Shown piece by piece: positions 1 to 9,517 of a stretch of DNA of 64,000 nt. A program made the translations under genes and the position numbers. Under the pieces are notes generated by a model. It did not search any database and was not told the origin of the DNA. It saw only the letters and a list, made by a program, of their open reading frames with translations. Source of the DNA: Paracoccus sulfuroxidans (GTDB lineage Bacteria; Pseudomonadota; Alphaproteobacteria; Rhodobacterales; Rhodobacteraceae). The stretch is from positions 49,322 to 113,321 of the forward strand of contig NZ_VLKU01000005.1 of the NCBI RefSeq assembly GCF_007830335.1. Reading direction: 5' to 3'. Numbering within the stretch: the stretch's first letter is position 1; every line of letters starts with the position of its first letter.

Positions 1-577
<577 letters not shown>

Positions 578-636
578 CATGGCCTCCTATCGTGGAGACC
601 GCCCGCGCGACGGCCCCCGAGAAACATCCGCCGCGA

Positions 637-663
637 CTTATAAGCGCGCGTGGGAAAAATCAA
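637..663 (-). promoter_or_regulatory. Possible tuf promoter
   Basis: Reading leftwards, TTGATT (663-658) and TATAAG (642-637) sit about 60-90 bases upstream of tuf. The 15-base spacer is short for a housekeeping promoter, so this is a tentative assignment based on sequence only. Confidence 0.35.
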
Positions 664-782
664 GGGCGTGCAGCACGCAAGCGCATAATCCCTAGGTGGC
701 GGAACCGGCTTCGCCCTGCCGCGTTCAGATGGCATATCCGGGCCCGCCAGACGTCGGGCCGGAAACCGCACCGGAGGAATCA

Positions 783-1712
783 ATGAGCCTAATGAAATCC
801 CTCGCACGGGTCGCCGCAGGTGTCATGCTTGCCAAGGGCATCGGCACCTATATGAAAAATCGCCAGCAGGGCGGCACAAGCTCGAAAGGTCAGGGCGGAA
901 TTCTGGGCGATCTGCTGCAGAACAACACCTCGTCGCAGGGCGGACGTCAGGCGGGCTCGGGTGGTCTCGGCGACGTGCTGGGTCAGGTGCTGGGCGGGCG
1001 CTCGGCAGGTGCAGGATCGGGCGCGCGCTATGGCGGGCCGAATTCGCGCGGCGCGCAGGGAGGTCTGGGTGGCATCCTTGACGACCTGACCTCCTCGCGG
1101 GTGCCGCAAAGCGGCCAGCGTTCGGGCGGTGCCCTTGGCGGCATTCTGGGGGGTGCAGCAGCCGGTGGCCTCGGCGGCATCCTGGGCGATCTGCTGGGCG
1201 GCGGCTCTCAGGCGCAGGCGCAGACGCGTCCGGGCACCTCGTCGGGCGGCGGTCTCGCGCAGCGTGATTCCCAGCCCTCGAATGACGCAAGCTTCGGTGA
1301 ACTCTTCAACGATTCGGTCACAACCGGCAAGGAGCCTGAGGTCGCCCCGACCCCCGAGCAGAACGCCCTTGCGGGCCTGTTCCTGAAGGCGATGATTCAG
1401 GCCGCCAAATCCGACGGCACCATCGACGAGGCCGAAAAGGCCCGCCTGATGGAGGCCTTCGGCGACATCGATGAGGAAGACCGCGCCTTCATCCGCGAGC
1501 AGATGGCCGCGCCCGTCGACGCAAAGGCCCTGGCCGCCGAGACCCCGAAAGAGGCCGGTCCGCAGCTTTACCTGATGTCGCTGATGGCCATCGACTTCGA
1601 CAATGAGCGTGAGGCGCAATACCTGCACACGCTGGCCGAGGCGCTTGGGCTTGACCGCGACACGGTGAACCAGATCCACGCCAAGGTCGGCGTGCAGAAC
1701 CTTTACGCCTGA
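783..1712 (+). CDS. DUF533 / TerB-like protein (YebE family)
   Basis: A 309-residue protein of unknown function. Residues 1-40 contain a short hydrophobic helix (VAAGVMLAKGIG). Residues ~45-170 are a Gly-rich, low-complexity linker with repeated LGGILGDLL-like phrases. The C-terminal ~110 residues (from about ALAGLFLKAMIQAAKSDGTI) form an all-helical acidic domain of the TerB/DUF533 type, like E. coli YebE. I chose ATG 783 because GGAGGAAT lies just upstream; an in-frame GTG at 696 lacks support. A strong hairpin terminator follows. Membrane association is inferred. The molecular role of the family is not established. Confidence 0.85.
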   Translation: MSLMKSLARVAAGVMLAKGIGTYMKNRQQGGTSSKGQGGILGDLLQNNTSSQGGRQAGSGGLGDVLGQVLGGRSAGAGSGARYGGPNSRGAQGGLGGILDDLTSSRVPQSGQRSGGALGGILGGAAAGGLGGILGDLLGGGSQAQAQTRPGTSSGGGLAQRDSQPSNDASFGELFNDSVTTGKEPEVAPTPEQNALAGLFLKAMIQAAKSDGTIDEAEKARLMEAFGDIDEEDRAFIREQMAAPVDAKALAAETPKEAGPQLYLMSLMAIDFDNEREAQYLHTLAEALGLDRDTVNQIHAKVGVQNLYA

Positions 1713-1732
1713 TCGGTTCAGCATCGAAATCC

Positions 1733-1771
1733 ACGCGGGGCGCGCCGGACAACATCTGCGCCCCGCGTTTT
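1733..1771 (+). terminator. Intrinsic terminator after the DUF533 gene
   Basis: A 10-bp inverted repeat (ACGCGGGGCG at 1733-1742 and CGCCCCGCGT at 1759-1768) encloses a 16-base loop and runs into TTTT on the plus strand. Confidence 0.7.
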
Positions 1772-1810
1772 CGTCTGCAACGCTGCGGGCTTGGCTATTT
1801 CCGCCCGGAC

Positions 1811-1825
1811 GTTTACTATTTGTTC
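1811..1825 (+). promoter_or_regulatory. Candidate LexA (SOS) box for dinB
   Basis: GTTT-N7-GTTC lies 20 bases before the dinB start. The alphaproteobacterial LexA operator is GTTC-N7-GTTC, so this differs by one base. The location in front of a classic damage-inducible polymerase supports the call; binding has not been shown. Confidence 0.6.
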
Positions 1826-1844
1826 CGTCAGACCGGGACAGGAT

Positions 1845-2975
1845 ATGGAAAACGGCGGCCCCACAGATCAGCTGGCACAAAAGGCGCAGCCCGAGGATGA
1901 AACCTCGCTCGGGACGATCCGCAAGATCATCCATGTCGATATGGACGCCTATTACGCCTCGATCGAGCAGCGCGACAATCCCGAGCTGCGGGGCGTCCCC
2001 GTCGCCGTGGGTGGCATCCAGCGCGGGGTGGTCGCCGCCGCCAGCTATGAGGCGCGGCGGTTTGGCGTGCGCTCGGCCATGCCCTCGAAGCGCGCGCTGC
2101 GGCTGTGCCCCGGCCTCGTCTTCGTCAAACCCCGCTTCGACGTCTATCGCGCTGTCAGCCGCCAAATCCGCGAGATCTTCGACAGCTACACCCCGCTGGT
2201 CGAGCCTTTGTCGCTGGACGAGGCCTATCTGGACGTGACCAACCACCTGAGCCCCGGCCAGACCGCGACCGAGATCGCCCGCGAAATCCGCGCCCGCATC
2301 CGTCAGACGACCGGGCTGACCGCCAGCGCGGGCGTCAGCTACAACAAGTTTCTGGCCAAGCTTGCCTCGGACCAGAACAAGCCCGACGGGCTTTGCGTCA
2401 TCCCGCCCGAGCGTGGGCCTGAATTCGTCCTGACCCTGCCCGTCGGCAAGTTCCACGGCATCGGCCCCGCCACGGCGGCCAAGATGCAGGCCATGGACAT
2501 CCACACCGGCGCGGATCTGCGCCAGCAGGAACTGGAGTTGCTGACCCGCCGCTTCGGGAAATCCGGGCGCTATTACTGGAACATCTCGCGCGGGATCGAT
2601 CACCGCAGCGTCAGCCCCGACCGCACGCGCAAATCCATCGGCGCGGAGAACACCTATTTCGCCGATCTGATGACGCTGGATGAGGCGCATGAGGCGCTGG
2701 CCGCGCTGGCCGAAAAGGTCTGGCGGCACCTCAGCCGGAATGAGCTCCAGGGCCGGACGCTGACGGTCAAGGTCAAGTTCTCGGACTTCCGGCAGGTCAC
2801 GCGGGCGCGCACCCTGCCCCATGCCGTGCGGGACGAGGCCGAGATGCTGGCGCTGGCCCGCGACCTTGCCGCGACCGTCCTGCCCGATCCGCGCGGCGCG
2901 CGGCTGCTGGGCATCACGATCTCAGGCTTCGAGGCTGAGGCCGAAGATCAAGGCGTGCAGCTGTCGCTGTTCTAG
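1845..2975 (+). CDS. dinB: DNA polymerase IV (Y-family translesion polymerase)
   Basis: A 376-residue Y-family polymerase that copies past damaged bases with low fidelity. Catalytic-site signatures are HVDMDAYYASIEQ near residue 30 and SLDEAYLDVT near residue 125, followed by helix-hairpin-helix and little-finger regions. The extreme C-terminus reads QLSLF, a beta-clamp-binding pentapeptide expected for this enzyme. The N-terminus is about 25 residues longer than E. coli DinB. I chose ATG 1845 because it follows the SOS-like box directly; an earlier TTG at 1791 would place that box inside the gene. It converges on ygfZ with a 9-base gap. Confidence 0.95.
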   Translation: MENGGPTDQLAQKAQPEDETSLGTIRKIIHVDMDAYYASIEQRDNPELRGVPVAVGGIQRGVVAAASYEARRFGVRSAMPSKRALRLCPGLVFVKPRFDVYRAVSRQIREIFDSYTPLVEPLSLDEAYLDVTNHLSPGQTATEIAREIRARIRQTTGLTASAGVSYNKFLAKLASDQNKPDGLCVIPPERGPEFVLTLPVGKFHGIGPATAAKMQAMDIHTGADLRQQELELLTRRFGKSGRYYWNISRGIDHRSVSPDRTRKSIGAENTYFADLMTLDEAHEALAALAEKVWRHLSRNELQGRTLTVKVKFSDFRQVTRARTLPHAVRDEAEMLALARDLAATVLPDPRGARLLGITISGFEAEAEDQGVQLSLF

Positions 2976-2984
2976 CGCTTGGTG

Positions 2985-3704
2985 TTACGCTTGGACGCGC
3001 GCCTCTCCGGCGGTCAGCGGGCCATTCATCCGGTCAAAGCGCAGATAGGCGATGGCGCGGCCGCCGGATTGGGTGAACAGCACCCCGGCCTCGCGCCCGT
3101 CCTCCATCAGGATCGGCGTGCCGGGTGTGGCCTCGCCCTCGACCGAAACGGTGCGCAGGCCCTTGCGCAGCTCGGTCTTGTGCTTCATCCGCGCGGTGAC
3201 CTCCTGACCGACGAAACAACCCTTGCGGAAATCGACCCCGTTCAGCCGATCGAACCCCGCCTCCAGAATGAAGGTCTCGTTCGGGATCAGTTCGGCAAGG
3301 GTTTCGGGGATCGTATGCTCGACCCGGATCGCGTCCCAATCGGTGCCGTCATCCCCGCCCTCGGGGCCATAAAGCCGCCAACCCAAAGCCTCATGCCGGG
3401 GGTCGGCAATCGCGCCCTCGGGGGCCGGGCCGGTCCCGCGCGAGACCTGAATGTCGGTGGCCGCGATCTGCACGTCCGAGCGCAGCTTGTACATGCTGAG
3501 GCGGCGCAGCAGGTCATCGGCCAGCCGCTCGTCAATGTCGATCAGCAAGCGGTCACCATCCGGGATCACCAGAAAATCCGACAGGTATTTGCCCTGCGGC
3601 GTCAGCAGCGCGGACCAGCTTGGCCCATGCGCCACGTCATTCGTCACCAGCCCCTGCAGAAGCTGCACCCTGTCCTTGCCCGAGATCGCCAGTATCCGTC
3701 GCAT
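2985..3704 (-). CDS. ygfZ: YgfZ/GcvT-domain folate-binding protein
   Basis: A 239-residue protein of the YgfZ/Iba57 family, which helps assemble or maintain certain iron-sulfur enzymes in a folate-dependent way. The family signature KGCFVGQEVTARM is present around residues 155-170, with the tetrahydrofolate-binding fold before it. The start ATG overlaps the stop of the upstream ABC transporter by one base (TGATG). The GTG codon immediately before is also possible, but the GGAGA site is better spaced for ATG. Translational coupling to the transporter gene is likely. Confidence 0.9.
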   Translation of the reverse strand: MRRILAISGKDRVQLLQGLVTNDVAHGPSWSALLTPQGKYLSDFLVIPDGDRLLIDIDERLADDLLRRLSMYKLRSDVQIAATDIQVSRGTGPAPEGAIADPRHEALGWRLYGPEGGDDGTDWDAIRVEHTIPETLAELIPNETFILEAGFDRLNGVDFRKGCFVGQEVTARMKHKTELRKGLRTVSVEGEATPGTPILMEDGREAGVLFTQSGGRAIAYLRFDRMNGPLTAGEARVQA

Positions 3705-5443
3705 CACTTGTCTCCGAATTGCAGCCGCACCAGCGCCGCATAGGCGCCGCCCGCCGCCATGAGTTGGTCATGGCTTCCCTGTTCGACAACCCGCCCGGCC
3801 TCGATCACGATGATCTTGTCGGCCCGGCGCACCGTCGACAGCCGGTGCGCGATGACCAGCGTCGTGCGGCCGACCGACAGTTCGTCCAGCGCCTGCTGGA
3901 CCAGCCGCTCGGAGGCGGCATCCAGCGCGCTGGTCGCCTCATCCAGCAGCAAGACCGGCGAATCCCGCAAGATCGCGCGGGCAATCGCCACGCGCTGCCG
4001 CTGCCCGCCCGAAAGCGCCGAGCCACGCGGGCCCACCGGCGTCTCCAGCCCCTGCGGCAAGGCATCGGTGAAATCGGCGACATGGGCCGCGACGGTGGCG
4101 CGGCGCAGCGCGTCCTCATCGACGGGGTGCCCCAGCAGGATGTTTTCCATCAGCGTTTCGTCAAACAGCGCCGCATCCTGACTGACGGTTGAGAACTGAT
4201 CGCGCAGCGTGCCCAGATCAAACTCGCGCAGCGGCACGCCGCCCAGCGTGATCTGCCCCGATTGCGCATCGACCATCCGCGTCAGCAGGTTGAAAACGGT
4301 CGACTTTCCCGCCCCCGAAGGCCCGACCAGCGCGGTCGTCTGGCCATCCTCGGCCACGAAGCTGAGACCGCGCAGCACCTCGGTTTCGTCATAGGACAGG
4401 CGCACGTCGTCAAAGCGGATCGTCGTGTCGGGCGGAGGCGCGCTGCGCGGGCCCGAGATGATGCTGGGGCGCATGTCCAGCACCGCATAGATCCGCTCCA
4501 GCGAGGCGGCCGCGATCTGCCAGGTTCCGGCCAGGCTGCCCAGCCTGCGCAGCGGCTGGAAGGCCAGCGCCATGGCGGTGAAGAAGGACATGAACTCGCC
4601 CACCGTCCGCTCACCCCGCGTGACCTCGGCCCCGCCAAGGGCCAGAACGCCGACAAAGCCGATGCCGGTGACGACATCAACCAGCGCGGGAACGGTCGCG
4701 CCGGTGGCGGACATCTTGATCTCGGCCCGGCGGATGCGGTCGACGATGGCCGAAAAACGGCTGTGCTGGTAATCCTCCATCCGGTTCAGCTTGACCGCGT
4801 TGATCCCGTGCAGGACCTCATCCAGCCGCGTTGCGCGCTGGCTGGCGTTGATGCGGTTCTGCCGCATCTTGCGGCGAATATAGCGCTGGACCAGCACGGT
4901 CGGCACGATCAGCAGGGGTGCGCCCACCAGCGCCGTCAGCGTCCACCACGGATCGACCGCAATCGCCACGCCGAACAGCGACAGCAGCGACACCAGATCG
5001 CGCCCCGCGCCCGAGATGAAGGTGGACCACACGCCCTGCACAGCGATGCTGTCGCCCTGCACGCGTTCGATCACCGCGCCGGGCGGGTTGTCCTGAAAGA
5101 AGCGCGAATCCAGCGTCATGATATGGCGCAGCAGATCGGCTTGCATCGTCGTCGACACCGAAAGCGAGACCGAGGTCATCAGGCTGCGGTTGACGATATA
5201 GGTGCCCGCCCGCAGCAGGAACAGCGCGAAGATCACGCCGCCCACCCACCAGATCGCACCGGTATCGCCGCCGACGAAGACCTGATCGAACAGCGGCTTC
5301 AGCATCCAGCTGAGCAGGCCCAGCGTCGAGCCCTCGATGATCAGGAAAAACAGCGCCAGCCCGATCCTTGCCCAATAGGGATGCAGATAGTCGCGCCACA
5401 TCCGGGCGAACAGGTTTGCGGTGTTGTGTGATCGGTCGGGCAT
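3704..5443 (-). CDS. ABC exporter, fused membrane and ATPase domains (MsbA-like)
   Basis: A 579-residue half-transporter. Residues 1-320 form a six-helix ABC membrane domain. Residues ~335-579 form the nucleotide-binding domain with Walker A GPSGAGKST, signature LSGGQRQRVAIARAIL, Walker B LLLDEATSAL and an H-loop in IAHRLSTV. It resembles MsbA/lipid exporters, but the substrate cannot be read from sequence. The frame is open for 82 more codons upstream. I placed the start at MPDRSHNTAN because earlier codons look non-coding and a GAGGGAC site precedes it. It is the first gene of a pair with ygfZ. Confidence 0.9.
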   Translation of the reverse strand: MPDRSHNTANLFARMWRDYLHPYWARIGLALFFLIIEGSTLGLLSWMLKPLFDQVFVGGDTGAIWWVGGVIFALFLLRAGTYIVNRSLMTSVSLSVSTTMQADLLRHIMTLDSRFFQDNPPGAVIERVQGDSIAVQGVWSTFISGAGRDLVSLLSLFGVAIAVDPWWTLTALVGAPLLIVPTVLVQRYIRRKMRQNRINASQRATRLDEVLHGINAVKLNRMEDYQHSRFSAIVDRIRRAEIKMSATGATVPALVDVVTGIGFVGVLALGGAEVTRGERTVGEFMSFFTAMALAFQPLRRLGSLAGTWQIAAASLERIYAVLDMRPSIISGPRSAPPPDTTIRFDDVRLSYDETEVLRGLSFVAEDGQTTALVGPSGAGKSTVFNLLTRMVDAQSGQITLGGVPLREFDLGTLRDQFSTVSQDAALFDETLMENILLGHPVDEDALRRATVAAHVADFTDALPQGLETPVGPRGSALSGGQRQRVAIARAILRDSPVLLLDEATSALDAASERLVQQALDELSVGRTTLVIAHRLSTVRRADKIIVIEAGRVVEQGSHDQLMAAGGAYAALVRLQFGDK

Positions 5444-5591
5444 CGTCCCTCGGGCCAGCTTGCTGATCTGAAGGGATAAGCCGCGCGGGGGGCGGGGGCA
5501 AGTCGGGCTGCGGCGACCGTTGACCTTGCAACCGGCGCGGCATACCGATTCCGGATCAGCAGGCACGACCATTTGGCAAGGGAACCACCAC

Positions 5592-6764
5592 ATGAGCTTC
5601 GCACAGGGACGCCAGACCATCGCCATCCCCGGCCCCTCGCCCGTGCCCGAGCGCGTGCTGCGCGCCATGCACCGCCCCTCGCCCGACATCTATGGCGCGG
5701 AACTGGCCGAGGTGAACCTGCGCATGATTGCCCAGCTCAAGCGGCTGGCGGGGACGCGCGCGCATCTCGCCCCCTATATCGGCAACGGCCATGCCGGGTG
5801 GGAGGCCGCGAACACCAACCTCTTCAACCGCGGAGAGCTGGCGCTGGTGCTGACCTCGGGCCATTTCGGCCGGGGCTGGGCCGCCTCTGCCCGCGATCTG
5901 GGGATCGAGATCGAGGAAATGGATTTCGGCCCCACTGCCCCCGATCCGCAGCGGCTGGCCGACCGGCTGCGCGCCGATGCGGGCCATCGCATCAAGGCGG
6001 TGCTGGTCTGTCAGGTCGATACCGCGAGTTCCGTGCGCGCCGATATTCCCGCGCTGCGCGCCGCCATCGGCGATCATCCGGCGCTGTTTGCGGTCGATTC
6101 GATCGCCTCGCTGGGCTGCGAGCCGATGCTGATGGACGAATGGGGCGTCGATGTGCTGGTCTCGGCCAGCCAGAAGGGGCTGATGGTGCCGCCCGGCATG
6201 GCCTTCGTCTGGTTCTCGGACAAGGCGCGGGCCAAGGGGCGCACCGACCTGACCACGCCCTATTGGGGCTGGACCAGCCGTGCCGATGCGACCGAGCTTT
6301 GGCAGTTCTGGGGCGGCACGCCGCCGGTCCAGCATGTCTATGGCATGGCCGAGGCGATGGATATTTTGCTGGATGAAGAAGGGCTTGAGGCCGCATGGGC
6401 GCGCCATCTGGGTCTGGCCGAGGCCGTTTGGGCAGCGCTGGACGCCTGGGGTGCGGGCGGTCACGGCATCCGCGCCACCGTCGCCGATCCTGCTGCGCGG
6501 GGGCGTTCCGTCACCGCCGCGCAATTCCCGAACGCCACCGCGCTGCGCGAATGGACCGCCGCCAAGGCGGGGCTGACGCTGGGGCTGGGCCTCGGTGCCG
6601 AAGACCCGGACCGCGCGCTGCGCATCGCCCATATGGGCCATTGCAGCGCCCATCAGGTGCTGGGCGCGCTGGCCGTGATCGAGGCAGGCCTGCAGGCATT
6701 GGCCATCCCCCACGGCTCCGGCGCCATCGAGGCCGCCGCCAAGGTCATCGCCACGCGCGCCTGA
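5592..6764 (+). CDS. Class V PLP aminotransferase (alanine/serine-glyoxylate type)
   Basis: A 390-residue fold-type I enzyme. The PLP-binding lysine lies in SASQKGLMVPPG, preceded by the cofactor-holding aspartate in VDSIASLG. The overall pattern fits alanine-glyoxylate or serine-glyoxylate aminotransferases, which convert glyoxylate to glycine. The exact amino donor cannot be decided from sequence. I took ATG 5592 (MSFAQGRQT) because a longer frame from 5520 lies in the spacer opposite the ABC gene, and AAGGGAA precedes this ATG. It is divergent from the ABC transporter operon and stands alone. Confidence 0.88.
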   Translation: MSFAQGRQTIAIPGPSPVPERVLRAMHRPSPDIYGAELAEVNLRMIAQLKRLAGTRAHLAPYIGNGHAGWEAANTNLFNRGELALVLTSGHFGRGWAASARDLGIEIEEMDFGPTAPDPQRLADRLRADAGHRIKAVLVCQVDTASSVRADIPALRAAIGDHPALFAVDSIASLGCEPMLMDEWGVDVLVSASQKGLMVPPGMAFVWFSDKARAKGRTDLTTPYWGWTSRADATELWQFWGGTPPVQHVYGMAEAMDILLDEEGLEAAWARHLGLAEAVWAALDAWGAGGHGIRATVADPAARGRSVTAAQFPNATALREWTAAKAGLTLGLGLGAEDPDRALRIAHMGHCSAHQVLGALAVIEAGLQALAIPHGSGAIEAAAKVIATRA

Positions 6765-6845
6765 CCCCTTCCCCCTTGGGCCGAACGGGTGTCCGGGCGC
6801 AGATGCCGCGCGCCGGATCAACGGCGAATGGCCGCTGGTGAATAG

Positions 6846-6874
6846 TTGACAATTTTACATTGGTGTTCGATAGG
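6846..6874 (+). promoter_or_regulatory. Probable exbB-exbD-tonB promoter
   Basis: A perfect -35 hexamer TTGACA (6846-6851) is followed after 17 bases by a weak -10 (GATAGG), inside a locally AT-rich stretch about 95-120 bases before exbB. I looked for an Irr or Fur operator here and did not find a convincing one. Confidence 0.45.
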
Positions 6875-6966
6875 GAAAAAAACCGCGGCATGCCAAAGCA
6901 CCGCGCCTTGCGCGCCTTGCACCAGCCGCACGCGGTCCGAACCCTGATGCAAGATTGAGGACCGCC

Positions 6967-8160
6967 ATGACTTTCCTGCCGGCGCAGCGCCCGACGCTCG
7001 GACTCGCACTGACCTTCGCCTGTCTGATGCTTACGCAACCGCTGCAGGCGCAGGAGACGACGCCGGGAACCCAGCCGCCCGCATCCGAGACCAGCACGCC
7101 GACGGCCCCCGAAGCAGCGACGACTACGCCCGCAGCCCCCGCCGCGACCACTCCCACGGCAACGACGCCCGCTGAGACCGCCCCTGCGGCAACCTCCTCC
7201 ACCGAAGCAACTGCCCCGGCTGAAGCGCCTGCTGCAACCACGGCGACCGACGCGCCTGCTGCTGATCCTGCAGGAACCTCGACTTCGACCGCTCCGGCAG
7301 CCGCCTCGCAGCCTGCACCCACGGCAGATGCCCCTGCAGCATCCACGACAGCCGTCCCGGCCACGCCCGCCGCTGACACCCCCGCAACTGCGACGCCGAA
7401 CGCCACGCCCGCAGAGCCTGCCGCCACTCCGGTGGTCGCTGAGGACAGCGCGCGCGACCCCAGCCTGCCGCACGACCTTTCGCCCATGGGCATGTTCATG
7501 GCGGCGGACTGGGTGGTGAAGGGCGTGATGATCGGCCTGGCCTTCGCCTCGGTCGTGACCTGGACGGTCTTTGTCGCCAAGCTTCTGGAGCTGTGGGGCG
7601 CCTCGCGCCGCGTCGGCACGGGCCTGCGCCGCATCCAGCATTCGGCCAGCCTGCCTGCCGCGCTGGCCTCCTCGGGCAAGCGCCGCGATCCGGTGTCGCG
7701 GATGATCCGTGCGGCCTCGACCGAATATGACCGCTCGGCCCCGGCGCTGGACGCAGCGGGCGATGACGGCGTCAAGGAACGCATCTCCTCGGAGCTTGAG
7801 CGCATTCAGGCGCAGGCCGGTCGCCGCATGGGTCGCGGCACGGGTGTTCTGGCCACCATCGGCTCAACCGCGCCTTTCGTCGGCCTGTTCGGCACTGTCT
7901 GGGGCATCATGAACAGCTTCATCGGCATTTCGGAATCGCAGACCACGAACCTCGCCATCGTCGCCCCCGGCATCGCCGAGGCGCTGCTGGCCACCGCCAT
8001 CGGTCTGGTCGCGGCGATCCCGGCGGTCGTCATCTACAACGTCTTCGCGCGCGCGGTGACCGGCTACCGGATGCGTCTGGCCGATGCCGCCGCTGGCGTC
8101 GGGCGGCTGACCAGCCGTGACCTCGACTTCCGCACCCTCCGTCCGCAGGCAGGAGAGTAA
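6967..8160 (+). CDS. exbB: TonB-system proton channel ExbB with long periplasmic Ala/Thr/Pro extension
   Basis: A 397-residue MotA/TolQ/ExbB-family protein, the stator channel that uses proton flow to drive TonB. Residues 1-25 form a signal peptide ending near LQAQE. Residues ~27-165 are a low-complexity Ala/Thr/Pro/Glu segment with no fold. The three-helix core follows: [20 protein letters not shown], then a cytoplasmic loop, then [17 protein letters not shown] and [19 protein letters not shown]. The extension makes it much longer than E. coli ExbB (about 244). ATG 6967 follows TGAGGACC. It is the first gene of exbB-exbD-tonB. Confidence 0.93.
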   Translation: MTFLPAQRPTLGLALTFACLMLTQPLQAQETTPGTQPPASETSTPTAPEAATTTPAAPAATTPTATTPAETAPAATSSTEATAPAEAPAATTATDAPAADPAGTSTSTAPAAASQPAPTADAPAASTTAVPATPAADTPATATPNATPAEPAATPVVAEDSARDPSLPHDLSPMGMFMAADWVVKGVMIGLAFASVVTWTVFVAKLLELWGASRRVGTGLRRIQHSASLPAALASSGKRRDPVSRMIRAASTEYDRSAPALDAAGDDGVKERISSELERIQAQAGRRMGRGTGVLATIGSTAPFVGLFGTVWGIMNSFIGISESQTTNLAIVAPGIAEALLATAIGLVAAIPAVVIYNVFARAVTGYRMRLADAAAGVGRLTSRDLDFRTLRPQAGE

Positions 8161-8162
8161 CC

Positions 8163-8651
8163 ATGGCCGGTGGCATCCGCGAAGGCGCCGACGACGAACT
8201 GGCCGAGAACCACGAGATCAACGTCACCCCTTTCATCGACGTGATGCTGGTGCTGCTGATCATCTTCATGGTGGCCGCACCGCTGGCGACGGTCGATGTG
8301 AACGTCGACCTGCCGATCTCGAACGCGACCCCGGCGCAACGGCCCGACACGCCGATCTATGTCTCGGTGAAGCCCGACCTCACGCTGGCGCTTGGCAATG
8401 AAGACATCGCGCCGGACGGTCTGAAGGCGGCGCTGGAAAGCGCCACCGGCGGCGACCGGGAACAGCGCATCTTCCTGCGCGCCGATGAGTCGGTCAGCTA
8501 TGGCGATCTGATGGGCGTGATGAATTCGCTGCGCGAGGCGGGCTATCTGAAGATCGCGCTGGTGGGGCTTGAGGCGACATCAGCCGCCCCTGCACCTGCA
8601 GCAGCCGCACCCGCAGCAGCCGACGCCGCCCCCGCCGGAGCGACGCAATGA
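8163..8651 (+). CDS. exbD: TonB-system biopolymer transport protein ExbD
   Basis: A 162-residue partner of ExbB. It has a short cytoplasmic N-terminus, one membrane helix ([20 protein letters not shown]) whose aspartate in FIDVML is the proton-carrying residue of the family, and a periplasmic domain. The last ~20 residues are Ala/Pro-rich, extending past the usual fold. The start is 2 bases after the exbB stop, with AGGAGA overlapping the exbB end. It overlaps tonB by 4 bases, so the three are co-translated. Confidence 0.95.
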   Translation: MAGGIREGADDELAENHEINVTPFIDVMLVLLIIFMVAAPLATVDVNVDLPISNATPAQRPDTPIYVSVKPDLTLALGNEDIAPDGLKAALESATGGDREQRIFLRADESVSYGDLMGVMNSLREAGYLKIALVGLEATSAAPAPAAAAPAAADAAPAGATQ

Positions 8652-9517
8652 GCGGTCGCGGCGCGGGTTTCCTGCGCGAAGGCGCGCTATGGGGGGCGGC
8701 AGCGGCCAGCGTCCTTGCGCTGCATGCGGCGGGCCTCTGGTGGCTCAACAATCGCGCCGAAGCCTCGGCGCTGCCCGGCATCCCCGAGGCGGTCTTCGTC
8801 GATCTGGCGCCCATCCCCGAGGCGGCCGCACCGCTGGCCGAAGAGGAATCGCAGGAACTGAGCGGCGCGGTTGAGCCGGAACCTGAGCCCGAACCTGAGC
8901 CCGAACCTGAGCCCGAACCCGAGCCGGAGCCTGAACCTGAGCCGGAGGTCGCGCTCGACCCGCTGCCGGAGCTGGAAGAGCTTCCCGACATGGCCACGCT
9001 GCTGCCGCCGCCGACCGATGCGGTGGTGCTGCAACGCTCGGCCCGTCCCCGCGCCCGGCCCGAGCGCCCCGAACCAGAGCCTGAACCCGAGGTCGCAGAA
9101 CGACGCGAAGAGCGTCGGCGCGACGAACCCCGCCGCGAACACGCGCCCCAGCAGCAGGCCTCGCAGCGCGCGACGCAGGTTCAGGGCCAGCAATCGAACC
9201 GGACGGCTGCGCAAAGTGGCGGCGCCAATGCCAGCCCCGCCGCGAAGGCCTCATGGGCCCAGCAGATCCAGGGTCGCGTCACCCGGCATATGATGCGCAC
9301 CAGACATGGCGCGCGGCGCGGCACGGTCTCGGGTGCACTGACACTGACGATCAGCTCGACCGGGCAGGTCACCAGTGTCAGCCTGACGCAATCCTCGGGG
9401 GATGCAAATGTCGACGCGGCACTCAGCCGTCAGGCCGGGCGAATGCCGCGCCTGGTCCCGCCGCCGTCGGGACAGACCGAAACCATACGGATCCCGTTCA
9501 GCGTCCAAACGCGCTAG
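8648..9517 (+). CDS. tonB: TonB energy-transducing protein
   Basis: A 289-residue periplasm-spanning protein that transmits ExbB-ExbD energy to outer-membrane siderophore, heme or vitamin receptors. It has an N-terminal membrane anchor (residues ~14-32), a rigid (Glu-Pro)n stretch at residues ~77-100, an Arg/Glu/Gln-rich spacer, and a C-terminal TonB domain from about residue 205 with GALTLTISSTGQVTSV and a Pro-containing end. The start overlaps exbD by 4 bases. The stop shares a CTAG tetranucleotide with the stop of the convergent oxyR. Confidence 0.93.
   Translation: MSGRGAGFLREGALWGAAAASVLALHAAGLWWLNNRAEASALPGIPEAVFVDLAPIPEAAAPLAEEESQELSGAVEPEPEPEPEPEPEPEPEPEPEPEPEVALDPLPELEELPDMATLLPPPTDAVVLQRSARPRARPERPEPEPEPEVAERREERRRDEPRREHAPQQQASQRATQVQGQQSNRTAAQSGGANASPAAKASWAQQIQGRVTRHMMRTRHGARRGTVSGALTLTISSTGQVTSVSLTQSSGDANVDAALSRQAGRMPRLVPPPSGQTETIRIPFSVQTR
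8874..8946 (+). repeat. Glu-Pro codon repeat inside tonB
   Basis: A degenerate 6/12-base repeat (GAG-CC-N/GAA-CC-N units) encodes about twelve Glu-Pro pairs. Such repeats span the periplasm in TonB and can change length by slippage. Confidence 0.85.

Noticed and set aside
6765..6966. Iron-regulatory (Fur/Irr) operator before exbB
   Set aside because: I searched for palindromic AT-rich iron boxes by eye and saw none good enough to report.
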